64,000 nt of DNA from GCA-003244245 sp963712995. GTDB lineage: Bacteria > Actinomycetota > Actinomycetes > Mycobacteriales > Pseudonocardiaceae. This document shows, piece after piece, positions 34,693 through 44,465 of the stretch (positions are counted from its first letter, which is position 1; the number at the start of each line of letters is the position of its first letter). The notes under the pieces were generated by a model, which saw only the letters and a list, made by a program, of their open reading frames with translations, was not told the DNA's origin and ran no database searches. Position numbers and translations under genes: made by a program. The stretch spans positions 248,001 through 312,000 of the forward strand of contig CAVQKH010000026.1 in the NCBI GenBank assembly GCA_963712995.1, written 5' to 3'.

Positions 34693-36386
34693 GACAGACC
34701 GACGATCTCGCCCCGGGAGTCGATGTCGATGCGGGTCGCGGCGGGGTTGGCGCTCAGACCCGGCATAGTGCGCATGTCGCCACAGATCGGGTAGATGAAC
34801 CCGGCACCCACCGAGGCCCGGGCCTCCCGCACCGGCAGCACCCATCCGGTGGGCGCGCCCTTGAGCGCCGGGTCCGAGGAGATCGACAGGTGTGTCTTGG
34901 CGATGCACACCGGCAGCTTTCCGAAGCCGTTGCGCTCGTAGCTCTCCAGCTGCCGGGCCGCTTTGAAGTCGTAGTCCACCGCCTGCGCCCCGTAGACCCG
35001 CAACGCCACGGTGAGGATCTTCTCCCGCAGGGTGGCGTCGTTGGGATACAGGAAGGCGAATTGAGATGGCTCCTCGGCGGCCTCGGCGACCGCGGTGGCC
35101 AGCTCTGCGGCGCCCTTGCCGCCCTCGGCGAAGTGCGTGCACAGCGCGGAGCGGGCGCCCATGGCGTCGGCGATCTCCCGGATCGCCCGGTGCTCGGAGG
35201 GGTGATCAGTGGGGAAGGCGTTGATCGCGACCACCGGTGAGACACCGTGGATCCGGACGTTCTCGATCTGCTTGCGCAGGTTGGCCGCGCCGGCGTGCAC
35301 GTCCTCGGGGTTCTCCGCCAGCATGCTCTCCGGCAAGGGACGACCAGCGGCGACCTTATACCGGCCGGAGTGTGTCTTGAGCGCGCGCACGGTGGCCACC
35401 AGCACGGCAGCGTCGGGCCGCAGGCCCGACGCGCGGCACTTGATGTTGAAGAAGCGCTCGGCACCCATATCGGCGCCGAAACCGGCCTCGGTGACCAGGT
35501 AGTCACCGCAGTGGATGCCGATCAGATCGGCGATCACCGAGGAGTTGCCGTGCGCGATGTTGCCGAACGGCCCGGCGTGCACCAGCACCGGTGTGCCCTC
35601 CAGAGTCTGCAGCAGGTTGGGCTTGATCGCCTCCCGCATGATCACGGTCATCGCCCCGGCGGCCTGCAGGTCCTCGGCCGTGATCGGCCGGCCGTCGCGG
35701 GTCTGGCCGACCACGATCCGGCCCAGCCGGGCCCGCATGTCCTGTAGTGAGGTGGACAGCGCCAGCACCGCCATCACCTCACTGGCCGCGGTGATGTCGA
35801 ACCCACTCTGCCGGGGGGTGCCGTCGGCCTTGGATCCGAGTCCGATCACGATGTTGCGCAGGACCCGGTCGTTGACGTCGAGCACCCGGTTCCAGGTGAC
35901 GCTGTGCGGATCGAGATCGGTGCCGTTGCGTTGCTGCAGCTGGTTGTCGATCATCGCGGCGAGCAGGTTGTGTGCCGCGGTCACCGCGTGCATGTCCCCG
36001 GTGAGGTGCAGGTTGAGCGTCTCCATGGGTACGACCTGGCTGTAGCCGCCGCCCGCCGCCCCACCCTTGATCCCGAACGTGGGGCCCATCGAGGGTTGCC
36101 GGATCGCGACCGTGGCCCGCTTGCCGATATGCGCGAAGCCCTGGCCCAGCCCGACGGTCGTAGTGGTCTTGCCCTCTCCCAGCGGGGTCGGCGTGACGGC
36201 TGTGACCACCACGTACTTCGCCGGGGGCACCTGCGCCAGCTCGTCGATCGCCGTCGTCTTGAGCTTGACCACGTGCTCGCCGTATGGCTCAAGCAGGTGC
36301 GGCCCCAGGCCCATCGCGGCAGCGACGTCCACCAGCGGCGTCAGCGTAGCGCCACGAGCGATCTCAAGATCGCTGGGAAAAGCCAC
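34689..36386 (-). CDS. fhs: Formate-tetrahydrofolate ligase
   Basis: 565 aa, normal length and intact. It activates formate with ATP to make 10-formyl-THF. The P-loop is TPTPLGEGKTTTTVGLGQG (about residue 65). Other family blocks are RQPSMGPTFGIKGGAAGGGY, FDITAASEVMAVLAL, PVLVHAGPFGNIAHGNSSV, EAGFGADMGAERFFNIKC and GAGFIYPICGDMRTMPGL. It sits at the distal end of the methyl-cycle operon, supplying one-carbon units. Confidence 0.97.
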   Translation of the reverse strand: MAFPSDLEIARGATLTPLVDVAAAMGLGPHLLEPYGEHVVKLKTTAIDELAQVPPAKYVVVTAVTPTPLGEGKTTTTVGLGQGFAHIGKRATVAIRQPSMGPTFGIKGGAAGGGYSQVVPMETLNLHLTGDMHAVTAAHNLLAAMIDNQLQQRNGTDLDPHSVTWNRVLDVNDRVLRNIVIGLGSKADGTPRQSGFDITAASEVMAVLALSTSLQDMRARLGRIVVGQTRDGRPITAEDLQAAGAMTVIMREAIKPNLLQTLEGTPVLVHAGPFGNIAHGNSSVIADLIGIHCGDYLVTEAGFGADMGAERFFNIKCRASGLRPDAAVLVATVRALKTHSGRYKVAAGRPLPESMLAENPEDVHAGAANLRKQIENVRIHGVSPVVAINAFPTDHPSEHRAIREIADAMGARSALCTHFAEGGKGAAELATAVAEAAEEPSQFAFLYPNDATLREKILTVALRVYGAQAVDYDFKAARQLESYERNGFGKLPVCIAKTHLSISSDPALKGAPTGWVLPVREARASVGAGFIYPICGDMRTMPGLSANPAATRIDIDSRGEIVGLS

Positions 36387-36456
36387 CGTGCACTCCCTCT
36401 CGGATGCTCACACTTCTCCCAACTCACCAGGAGAGCTTCAGATACGGGAGGAGGTA

Positions 36457-37950
36457 CTAGTAGCGGTAGTGGGATGGTTTGTAGGGGCCCTCGACGTCGA
36501 CGTCGATGTATTCGGCCTGTTCCTTGGTGAGCTTGGTGAGCTCGCCGCCCAGGGCCTCAACGTGGATGCGGGCGACCTTCTCATCGAGCACCTTGGGCAG
36601 GACGTAGACCTCCCGGTCGTATTCCTTGTGCTTGGTGAACAGCTCGACCTGCGCGATCACCTGGTTGGAGAACGAGTTCGACATCACGAAACTGGGGTGC
36701 CCGGTGGCGTTGCCCAGGTTCAGCAGCCGCCCCTCGGACAGCACGATGATCGAATGCCCGTCCTTGAACGTCCACTCGTCCACCTGCGGCTTGATCACCA
36801 ACCGGCGGGCGCCCGACCGGCGCTCCAGCCCAGCGATATCGATCTCGTTGTCGAAATGCCCGATGTTGCCCAGGATCGACTGGTGTTTCATCCGGGACAT
36901 GTGCTCGACCGTCACGATGTCCTTGTTTCCGGTGGCGGTGATGATGATGTCCGCCTTGCTGACCACGTTGTTCAGGGTGTCGACGGTGAAACCGTCCATC
37001 ATCGCCTGCAACGCGCAGATCGGGTCGATCTCGGCCACCACCACCCTGGCGCCCTGACCCCGCAATGACTCCGCGCAGCCCTTCCCGACATCCCCGTACC
37101 CGCACACCACGGCCAGCTTGCCGGCGATCAGGACGTCGACCGCCCGGTTGATCCCGTCGATCAGCGAATGCCGGCACCCGTACTTGTTGTCGAACTTCGA
37201 CTTCGTCACCGAGTCGTTGACGTTGATCGCCGGGAACAGCAGTTCCCCGGCTGCGGCCAGCTGGTAGAGCCGGTGCACCCCGGTGGTGGTCTCCTCGGTG
37301 ACCCCGCGGATCCCCTCGCCGATCGCCGTCCACTTCCCCGGTGTCGCCTCCAACGAGGCCCGCAACACGTCCAGGAACACTTTCCACTCGTCCGAGTCGC
37401 TGTCCTCGGCGTTCGGCACCACTCCGGCCTTCTCGAAGGTGGTTCCCTTGTGCACCAGCAGGGTGGCGTCGCCGCCGTCGTCCAGGATCATGTTCGGCCC
37501 GCCGCCGTCCGGCCAGGTCAGCATCTGCTCGGTGCACCACCAGTACTCCTGCAGCGTCTCGCCCTTCCAGGCGAAGCACGGCACTCCCTGGGGCTCCTCC
37601 GCGCTCCCGTGCGGACCGAGCACCACGGCCGCCGCGGCATGGTCCTGGGTGGAGAAGATGTTGCACGACGCCCACCGAACCTCGGCGCCGAGACTGACCA
37701 GGGTCTCGATCAACACCGCGGTCTGCACAGTCATGTGCAGCGACCCGGAGATCCGCGCTCCGCGCAGCGGGAACACATCCGCATATTCCCGCCGCAGTGC
37801 CATCAGGCCTGGCATCTCATGCTGCGCCAACCGGATCTCGTTACGCCCGAACTCGGCCAGGTCCAGATCAGCAACCGCGAAATCAATACCCGCACGGCTC
37901 TGAAATTTCTTCTCGGGCAGTTTCTCGGCGCCGGGTGCGGCCACAATCAT
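36457..37950 (-). CDS. ahcY: Adenosylhomocysteinase (SAH hydrolase)
   Basis: 497 aa, the long actinobacterial form with the ~40-residue insertion. It splits S-adenosylhomocysteine into adenosine and homocysteine using tightly bound NAD. Visible are the substrate region HMTVQTAVLIETLVSLGAEV, WASCNIFSTQDHAAAA, the NAD-binding loop VVCGYGDVGKGCAESLRGQG, GHFDNEID and the C-terminal GPYKPSHYRY. It removes the product inhibitor of methyltransferases and is preceded and followed by other cycle enzymes in the same orientation. Confidence 0.98.
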   Translation of the reverse strand: MIVAAPGAEKLPEKKFQSRAGIDFAVADLDLAEFGRNEIRLAQHEMPGLMALRREYADVFPLRGARISGSLHMTVQTAVLIETLVSLGAEVRWASCNIFSTQDHAAAAVVLGPHGSAEEPQGVPCFAWKGETLQEYWWCTEQMLTWPDGGGPNMILDDGGDATLLVHKGTTFEKAGVVPNAEDSDSDEWKVFLDVLRASLEATPGKWTAIGEGIRGVTEETTTGVHRLYQLAAAGELLFPAINVNDSVTKSKFDNKYGCRHSLIDGINRAVDVLIAGKLAVVCGYGDVGKGCAESLRGQGARVVVAEIDPICALQAMMDGFTVDTLNNVVSKADIIITATGNKDIVTVEHMSRMKHQSILGNIGHFDNEIDIAGLERRSGARRLVIKPQVDEWTFKDGHSIIVLSEGRLLNLGNATGHPSFVMSNSFSNQVIAQVELFTKHKEYDREVYVLPKVLDEKVARIHVEALGGELTKLTKEQAEYIDVDVEGPYKPSHYRY

Positions 37951-37998
37951 CGAAATGGCTCCTTGGATTCGAAGTTGGCTTGGATCGAAGTTGGGTTC

Positions 37999-38976
37999 TC
38001 ACGCGCGAACGTGGTCAGCCACCTCGGCCGCGCTGTCGGGTCCATAGGCTTCGCTGAATCGCTCCATGAACGTCTCGGGGTCGAAGTGGTGTTCCTGAGT
38101 TCCGATCGACTCGATCACCAGGGTAGCCAGCATGCAGCCGAGCTGGGCGGCCCGCTCGTCACCCACGTCCCACTGCATCCCGGCCAGGAATCCCGCCCGG
38201 AAGGCATCCCCTACGCCGGTGGGATCCGTCTTGGCCGATTCTTGCGGCGGGGTCACCGAGATGACCGGTTCGCCCGGCCGTTGCACGGTCACGCCCTTGG
38301 CGCCGCGGGTCATCACCGAGACGCCGACCCGCTCCAGGATGTCCTCCTCGCTCCAGCCGGTCTTGCGTTCGAGCAGGCCTCGCTCGTAGGTGTTGGTGAA
38401 CAGGTAGGCCGCGCCCTCGACGAGCTGCTCGATCTGGTCGCCTTCGAGGCTGGCGAGCTGCTGGGAGGGGTCCGCGGCGAACGGGTAGCCCAGATCCCGG
38501 CACTCCTGGGTGTGCCGCAGCATGCCCACCGGGTCGTTGGGGCCGACCAGCACGAGATCCGTACCACCGAGACGGTCCACGATCGGTTTCAGCTCGATAT
38601 CCCGGGCCTCACCCATCGCGCCGGGGTAGAACGAGGCGATCTGGTTCTGGTCGGAGTCGGTGGTACACAGGAACCGGGCGGTGTGCTTGGTCTGCGAGAC
38701 GTGCACCGCGCTGACGTCCACCCCGTGCGTCGAGAGCCATTGCCCGTACTCGGCGAAATCGGCGCCGACCGCACCCACCAGCACCGGCGCCAGCCCGAGC
38801 ACGCCCAGGTTGAACGCGATATTGGCGCCCGCCCCACCGCGACGGATCGCCAGGTCCTCGACCAGGAACGACACCGAGATGGACTCGAGTGCCTCGGGCA
38901 CGATCTGCTCGGTGAACCGGCCAGGAAAGACCATCAGATGGTCGGTGGCGATCGACCCCGTGACGATGATGCTCAC
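37999..38976 (-). CDS. Adenosine kinase (PfkB family, mycobacterial AdoK-like)
   Basis: 325 aa. PfkB signatures: the N-terminal GSIATDHLMVFPGRF, the GG motif RRGGAGANIAFNLGVLGL and the catalytic DPTGVGDAFRAGFLAGM with the Asp base near residue 260. Its place between metK and ahcY strongly favours adenosine as substrate: it would clear the adenosine released by AhcY and pull the cycle forward. Other PfkB sugar kinase activities cannot be excluded from sequence. Confidence 0.88.
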   Translation of the reverse strand: MSIIVTGSIATDHLMVFPGRFTEQIVPEALESISVSFLVEDLAIRRGGAGANIAFNLGVLGLAPVLVGAVGADFAEYGQWLSTHGVDVSAVHVSQTKHTARFLCTTDSDQNQIASFYPGAMGEARDIELKPIVDRLGGTDLVLVGPNDPVGMLRHTQECRDLGYPFAADPSQQLASLEGDQIEQLVEGAAYLFTNTYERGLLERKTGWSEEDILERVGVSVMTRGAKGVTVQRPGEPVISVTPPQESAKTDPTGVGDAFRAGFLAGMQWDVGDERAAQLGCMLATLVIESIGTQEHHFDPETFMERFSEAYGPDSAAEVADHVRA

Positions 38977-38990
38977 CGCGTCCCCCTCTC

Positions 38991-40229
38991 TCAGACCGCT
39001 GCCGGCTCGGTGCTCGCGGGCAACCCGGCCGACTCGCGCAGTTCAGCCGCCTTGTCGGTGCGCTCCCAGGTGAAGTCGGGATCGTTGCGCCCGAAGTGGC
39101 CGTAGGCGGCGGTCTTAGCGTAGATCGGCCGGTGCAGCCTCAGGTAGCGCCGGAAGGCCGCCGGGCGCAGGTCGAAGTGCTCGCCCACCAGCTTCTCGAT
39201 GGTCGTGCGCGGCACCTGCTCGGTACCGAAGGTCTCCACCAGCAACGACAGCGGCCGGGCGACGCCGATCGCGTACGCCACCTGCACCTCGACCCGGGCC
39301 GCCAGGCCGGCCGCCACGATGTTCTTGGCCACATACCGCGCCGCGTAGGCCGCGGAGCGGTCCACCTTGGACGGGTCCTTGCCGGAGAATGCGCCGCCGC
39401 CATGCCGGGCGAACCCGCCGTAGGTGTCCACGATGATCTTCCGTCCGGTCAGCCCGGCATCGCCGACCGGACCGCCGATCACGAACCGGCCGGTGGGGTT
39501 GACGAACAGGTTGCGCGCCAGCTCAGCCTCGTTGTAGAAACCCGCAGGCAGCTCGGCGAGCACCACGTGCTCCCACAGATCGGCGCGGATCTGCTCTGAG
39601 GTGGCGTCCTCGGCGTGCTGGGTGGAGATCAGCACCTTCTCCACCCCGATCGGCACGCCATCGCGGTAGCGGACGGTCACCTGGGTCTTGCCGTCCGGGC
39701 GCAGGTAGGGCAGCGTGCCGTCCTTGCGGACCGCCGCCAGCTTCTTGGACAGCCGGTGCGCCAACGCGATCGGCATCGGCATCAGCTCGGGCGTCTCGTT
39801 CGTGGCGTACCCGAACATCATCCCCTGATCCCCCGCGCCGGCGCTGTCCAGTTCGTCCTCGGAGAGCTGCCCGCGCCGCTCGTGAGCCATGTCCACACCC
39901 TGGGCGATGTCCGGTGACTGCTTGTCCAGCGCAGTCAGCACCGCGCAGCAGTGCCCGTCGAAACCGAAGTTCCCGTTGTCATAGCCGATACCGCAGATCG
40001 TGTCCCGGACGATCTGGGTGTAGTCCAGCACGCCGGGTGTGGTGATCTCACCGGCGAGCACCACCATCCCAGTGGTGATCAGGGTCTCGCATGCCACCCG
40101 CGAGTTCGGGTCCATCGTCAGCGCGGCGTCGAGCACCGCGTCGGAGATCTGGTCGGCGATCTTGTCCGGGTGACCCTCGGTCACCGACTCAGAGGTGAAG
40201 AGGAATTCGACGGACTCCAGCTGGGTCAT
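38991..40229 (-). CDS. metK: S-adenosylmethionine synthetase
   Basis: 412 aa, normal length and intact. It makes SAM from methionine and ATP. Family motifs: FTSESVTEGHPDKIADQISD at the start, GAGDQGMMFGYATNETPELM (about residue 130), the P-loop-like GGAFSGKDPSKVDRSAAY (about 285) and FGRNDPDFTWE near the end. It lies between the methionine synthase and the adenosine kinase genes. Confidence 0.98.
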   Translation of the reverse strand: MTQLESVEFLFTSESVTEGHPDKIADQISDAVLDAALTMDPNSRVACETLITTGMVVLAGEITTPGVLDYTQIVRDTICGIGYDNGNFGFDGHCCAVLTALDKQSPDIAQGVDMAHERRGQLSEDELDSAGAGDQGMMFGYATNETPELMPMPIALAHRLSKKLAAVRKDGTLPYLRPDGKTQVTVRYRDGVPIGVEKVLISTQHAEDATSEQIRADLWEHVVLAELPAGFYNEAELARNLFVNPTGRFVIGGPVGDAGLTGRKIIVDTYGGFARHGGGAFSGKDPSKVDRSAAYAARYVAKNIVAAGLAARVEVQVAYAIGVARPLSLLVETFGTEQVPRTTIEKLVGEHFDLRPAAFRRYLRLHRPIYAKTAAYGHFGRNDPDFTWERTDKAAELRESAGLPASTEPAAV

Positions 40230-40233
40230 GCGA

Positions 40234-41299
40234 TCACGCTCCTTGCTCGGCGTTTGGTTCCGGAGCGGGCTCCGGCGGGGTGTTTTCCATCGGGGTAGGC
40301 AAGGTGCGGCGGACCGCGATAGTTCCTTCTACCATCGCGACCAGCTTCGCCCTGGCGACATCAGCGGGTAGGTGACGCAGCCCACAGTCCGGATTGATTA
40401 TCAACTTGTCGGCGGGGAAGGTGTCCAGTGCCTTCCGGATGCGCTCGGCGATGAGTTCCGCGGTTTCGATCCGCTCGCTCTTGACGTCCACCACGCCCAG
40501 CCCAAGCGCGCGATCCCAGCCGAGCCGCTGGATCACGTGCAGGTCCTCGTAGCCTTTGCGGCCGAACTCGAGAACCAGTTGGTCGACCTCCGCGTCGAGT
40601 ACCGCGGGAAACAGGAAGTCGTAGTGGCCCTCCCAGGACGGCCGGGCGTAGCGGTTGCCGTAGCAGACGTGCAATCCCCAGGTGACGTCGACGCCGTGGG
40701 TCACGATGTTGATGGCCTCGACCGCTGTCCCGACAGCCTCGGGGTAGCCGGCCAGGAACGGCTCGTCGATCTGGAGCAACTGCGCACCGGCCTGCGCAAG
40801 CGCCAACGCCTCGGTGTTGAGCACCTGCGCGAACGCCCGAACCAGGTCGGCGGATTTGGCATACGCCTTGTTCTGCACCCGGCGAGACAGCGAGAAGGGT
40901 CCGGTGAAGCTGAACTTGACCGGACGGTCGGTGTGCGCCCGGGTGAAGCGGTAGTCCTGCGCCAAGCCCAGCGGTGGCGGGTCGGGTGGCAACGGGTCGG
41001 CGATGACCAGGAGTGTCGTAGTAGTCGTAGTAGAACGACTTGACGGTCACCGGGATCTGCACCCCCGTTATCCGGGCCAGCAGGTAGTCGATGTCATTGT
41101 CGCGGCGCAGTTCCCCATCGGAGACGATGTCGATCCCGGCGGTCTCCTGGTCCTTGAGCGCCGCCTTGATCGCCATGTCGTGGATTTCCCCGAGGTGGCT
41201 GCGACTGATCCGGTTGCGGTAATAGTCGGTCTTGAGCCGCTCCAGCCACTCGGGAACCGAGTACGACCCCACGACAGTGGTAGGTAACACAGGCAGCAT
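40234..41299 (-). pseudogene. Core-type cobalamin-independent methionine synthase (MetE C-terminal-like), one frameshift
   Basis: Start ATG 41299. The first ~95 residues (TTVVGSYSVPEWLERLK, DIVSDGELRRDNDIDYLLAR) are in one frame; from about 41015 the frame changes to give the remainder (VKFSFTGPFSLSRRV, AQLLQIDEPFLAGYPEAV, LHVCYGNRY, LIINPDCGLRHLP). Zinc-ligand candidates are the His/Cys of LHVCYGN and the Cys of NPDCGL. Length without the indel is about 355 aa, the short core-MetE class, which often uses a methyl donor other than polyglutamyl methyl-THF. Position in the operon indicates remethylation of homocysteine. Confidence 0.85.
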
Positions 41300-41316
41300 G
41301 TCAGTCCCTCACTGCG

Positions 41317-42819
41317 TCAGTCTCGTACCTGGGCAGTCATGGTGACGATGTTGGTGCCGGTCCGGTGCGCAAACCGCTGGAAATCCACATCGAAACCCTT
41401 CCGGCGGCCGATATGCGCCAGCAGCGGCCCATTGAGCCAGTTCACGACGGAACCGTCGTACTTGCCGGGGCCACGGAAGCCCGTGCGGTAGGAATGCACG
41501 TCGGTGACGAACAGGTCGTAGCAGATCAGCCGGCCGTAGGGGTGCAGCAGCGGGACGGTGTCCACGAAGCTGGCTACCGCGCCGTTGTTCACGTGCATCC
41601 GGATCGCGGCGCCGGATTCCAGCAACGGCCGCAGACTCTCCCCGCTCACGGTAGGGGCGATCTGGTAGAGGTCCAGTCCGGCCAGTGGCAGGTACCGCTC
41701 CTCCAGACGCAACGCCGCCCAGCTACGGCGCCAGAACTCCACCGCTACTTCGACTGACGGGAAATGCGCCGGCAGTGCTTCGGCCAGTAAGGAGGGTTGC
41801 AGCCGGAGCAGTTTGCCGATCAGTTCCGGTACCTGATCCGGTCGGGCCGATACCAGCCGCCCGATCTCGGCTGCTGCGGCGGCGGGTAGATATGCCCTGC
41901 TCTGCACCGTATAGGTGCGCCCGCCGATCTGCGCCACCTCATCGCTGGGCAGGTTGTCGTAGACGTTGGAGATGTAGACCAGGAAGACCTTGTAGCCCAG
42001 GAAACCCAGCGCGGTACGGGGCTGGGTGGCGTCGAGCACGAACGAGCTGACGTGCTGCGCATAGTCGGCGACGGCGGCCCTGGCCAATTCCAGGACGTGC
42101 GGCGAGTAATCGCACATCAGATAGTGCAGCCGGCGGTAGTACTCCTTGCCGTGGACCCGGTCGAGCGCGACGAACTCGTCCAGCCAGGTCTTGGCCTGCA
42201 CTCCGTTACCCGGGCCGAACTCGACCACGTAGAGCTCACCGGGCAACGCGTTGCGCTCGGCGAGGGAGTCCCACAACGCGAAGAGGTTGGTGATGATCTC
42301 GCGCACCGCGTCCCGGTTGCGTGCGTCGCTCTCCCCGCCCGGCAGGGTCTTCTCGTACTGCTGGCCGGTGACCTGCTCCCAGAGGTTCAAAGCCTTCCAG
42401 TACAGCGCGTTGAACTCCCAGATCATGCTCTTGCTGGTGGCCAGCCACGGTTCGAGGTGGATCCGCGACGGGTCGGTACCGGTGCCGCGGGTCCGGATGA
42501 GCGCTGCGGTGAGTTCCTTGAGCGGGACGTCGCCGCTGCGCCGGACGTCGATGGCGATCTCCATCTCGTCCTCGGTCATCGCGGCCGCCAGCGCCACTGG
42601 CAGCACGTCCGAGTCGTGGCCGTGGGCCGCCAGGATCGGCCGGATGTCGACGACCTCGCGGAAGTTGTTGCGGTACTGGACCCAGTCGCACACCACGCGA
42701 ACCCGGGACAGGTCCACCGAGTCCTCGACGAGCGCATCCAGCACGGGGCCCAGCGAGGCGGTGACATCCACCGGTTTGTTGCCGCGAAGCCTGCTCGTGG
42801 GACGGAAATCAACCAGCAC
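41317..42819 (-). CDS. Unassigned methyltransferase-like protein of the methyl-cycle operon
   Basis: 500 aa, intact. The middle region has a class I SAM-binding pattern: GELYVVEFGPGNGVQAKTWL (about residue 190), then LHYLMCDYSPHVLELARAAV (motif II acidic) and GYKVFLVYISNVYDNLPSDE, reminiscent of the MidA-like fold. The N-terminal ~150 residues (VRVVCDWVQYRNNFREVVDI) and C-terminal ~200 residues are not recognised. The gene follows the small zinc-ribbon gene, precedes metE and is co-directional with the whole SAM cycle, so it is the likely consumer of the SAM made here. Substrate unknown. Confidence 0.65.
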   Translation of the reverse strand: MLVDFRPTSRLRGNKPVDVTASLGPVLDALVEDSVDLSRVRVVCDWVQYRNNFREVVDIRPILAAHGHDSDVLPVALAAAMTEDEMEIAIDVRRSGDVPLKELTAALIRTRGTGTDPSRIHLEPWLATSKSMIWEFNALYWKALNLWEQVTGQQYEKTLPGGESDARNRDAVREIITNLFALWDSLAERNALPGELYVVEFGPGNGVQAKTWLDEFVALDRVHGKEYYRRLHYLMCDYSPHVLELARAAVADYAQHVSSFVLDATQPRTALGFLGYKVFLVYISNVYDNLPSDEVAQIGGRTYTVQSRAYLPAAAAAEIGRLVSARPDQVPELIGKLLRLQPSLLAEALPAHFPSVEVAVEFWRRSWAALRLEERYLPLAGLDLYQIAPTVSGESLRPLLESGAAIRMHVNNGAVASFVDTVPLLHPYGRLICYDLFVTDVHSYRTGFRGPGKYDGSVVNWLNGPLLAHIGRRKGFDVDFQRFAHRTGTNIVTMTAQVRD

Positions 42820-42852
42820 GGCCGCTGCCCTCCATGCCGGGGACGAACACCA

Positions 42853-43050
42853 TCAGGGCGCTACGGGGTTGGTGTCGCGGGCTCGCCGCATCGGATTGAA
42901 ACCCGCCCCGCGCAGCCGGGCGACCGTCGCGCGCAGATGCTCGATCTCTCGCTGGAGGACCTCGATGGTGTCCAGCTCGGGCACCCGGACGGTGTCCTGG
43001 ACGGCGAGCAGGGGACATCCACAATGTGGGCAGTTCACCTCGTGCGCCAT
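42853..43050 (-). CDS. Small zinc-ribbon/coiled-coil protein heading the methyl-cycle operon
   Basis: 65 aa from ATG 43050 with AGGAGG four bases upstream. The N-terminus MAHEVNCPHCGCPLLAVQ has three Cys and a His suited to metal binding; the middle (TIEVLQREIEHLRATVARLR) is a short coiled coil; the tail is basic. It could be a small regulator or an accessory subunit of the following methyltransferase-like protein. It is the first gene of the operon. Upstream, 43051-43399 holds no supported gene, only a coding-like tail on plus (ELPEERDRLITTAQGLRFLV to TGA 43287). Confidence 0.6.
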   Translation of the reverse strand: MAHEVNCPHCGCPLLAVQDTVRVPELDTIEVLQREIEHLRATVARLRGAGFNPMRRARDTNPVAP

Positions 43051-43399
43051 CGCACCTCCTGCCGCCGCGGCAGCCTCTCCTGTGAGGCGGACCACACCAC
43101 TAGTGAAGAGGGCTCCCGGGTCCGGAGCAACCGGGTCCAAGCACGAAATCCCAGGCCACGTATTTGTGGCGAGGCCACAATCACCCGGTCACGGAGGCGG
43201 CCAGAGCCTGAGCTACCCGAGGAACGGGACCGCCTCATCACCACCGCCCAGGGCCTGCGGTTTCTCGTACTGGAAGGACTGGGCTGAACGGCAACGAATG
43301 GCGGTCGAAGCATGGAAGCTGGGGCGCAAGACTATGAAACCGAAACCGCGACGTCCGGTGCCACAACCCAGGACGTCGCCTCGGCGGGCCCAGTAAAGT

Positions 43400-44270
43400 T
43401 CCGGTCTGCGTACACTCCCGCTGTTTCTCGCACAGCATCAAGATCGCTACCTGCGGCGTGACCTCACTAAAGACTACCAGCAGCGCCACAACTGCAACCT
43501 CGTGGTGCTCATCGATCAGATCACGCAGGACAGCATCACCCTGTTCGCAGAACTACTCCATGGGCTCGACCGTTCGCGGGACCTTCACCTGATTGTTGGT
43601 CTCATCAGGCGGGGACGGCGGCGCTGCCGTGCGGCTAGCGCGGATGGCCCAAGCGGCCTGCCGCGAACTCGTGGTGATTGTCCCGGAGACGGCCAAGAGC
43701 GCAGCCACGATCCTGACGCTCGGCGCGCACAACATTGTCATGGGTCCCACATCGGATCTGGGACCAATTGATCCTCAGATACTGGTGAGCGATCGAGGAT
43801 TCGTCAGCGCCAAGGATCTGATCGAGGCCGTCGACAACGCGCTCGACGATGTTGCAATCCGTCCCGACACCTATCCCCTTCACGCAGCCATGCTCGCCGG
43901 CATCGACAGCACCTCGGTTCAGTTCGCGCGCTCAGCGCTCTCCAGTACCGATGAACTCGCTGAGCAGGCCATCGGCAGCAACCCAGACCGGACCCAGCAG
44001 GATACAGCAGAACTGTGTGCAATGGTTCATCGACCACTCATCGAGCAGCCCAAGACGCACACGGCGGTTATCGGCAGCAATGAAGCGCGGCAAGCCGGAT
44101 TGCCGGTGCGCGAACTCCATGCTGATGACCAATAGTGGCAGGAGATCTGGCATCTCTGGACCCGGTACTACGCACTCGGTCCTATTCATCTGCTGTCGGC
44201 CTACGAGGGAGCAAAGGCGTCCCAAGTCCGAATCCTTGACCGGAGCGATGTCAGCAGGAGTGGCAGTCGG
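43400..44270 (+). pseudogene. SDH_sah/ClpP-fold serine protease-like gene, degraded
   Basis: The sequence LTKDYQQRHNCNLVVLIDQI, then SITLFAELLHGLDRSRDLHL matches SppA/ClpP-like proteins of the serine-dehydrogenase-proteinase group. At about 43592 the frame shifts to SSGGDGGAAVRLARMAQAAC, VVIVPETAKSAATILTLGAH (likely nucleophile Ser in KSAAT) and GPTSDLGPIDPQI. A TAG at 44133-44135 then interrupts coding that continues as WQEIWHLWTRYYALGP. No start codon exists in the first frame. Missing start, a frameshift and a nonsense codon together make this a true pseudogene. Confidence 0.75.
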
Positions 44271-44465
44271 TGCACTACGCCAGCGCGGTGGTGGGCGATG
44301 AGCCGCACCCGCACCTCGCGGCCGGTCGCCGGTGGTTTCCTCCGACACGTCCGGCTTGATGCCGAAGCTGACACCGGCCGCTACCCGTTCACCCTGCCCG
44401 TTGTGGCCCACGGCAATCGATTACGGATGCCCGATTGTGTCGGGTCGACAGGCTATGGTGTTCGC

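Noticed and set aside
37168..39105. A 645-aa plus-strand gene across ahcY and the adenosine kinase gene
   Set aside because: A mirror frame of two clearly real minus-strand genes; His/Arg/Gly-rich and without any domain.
42052..43287. A 411-aa plus-strand gene
   Set aside because: It is antisense to the 500-aa minus-strand gene, with no protein-like character except possibly the last 30 residues.
43400..44270. Intact Clp-like protease
   Set aside because: No start codon in frame, one frameshift and an in-frame TAG before the conserved C-terminal part.
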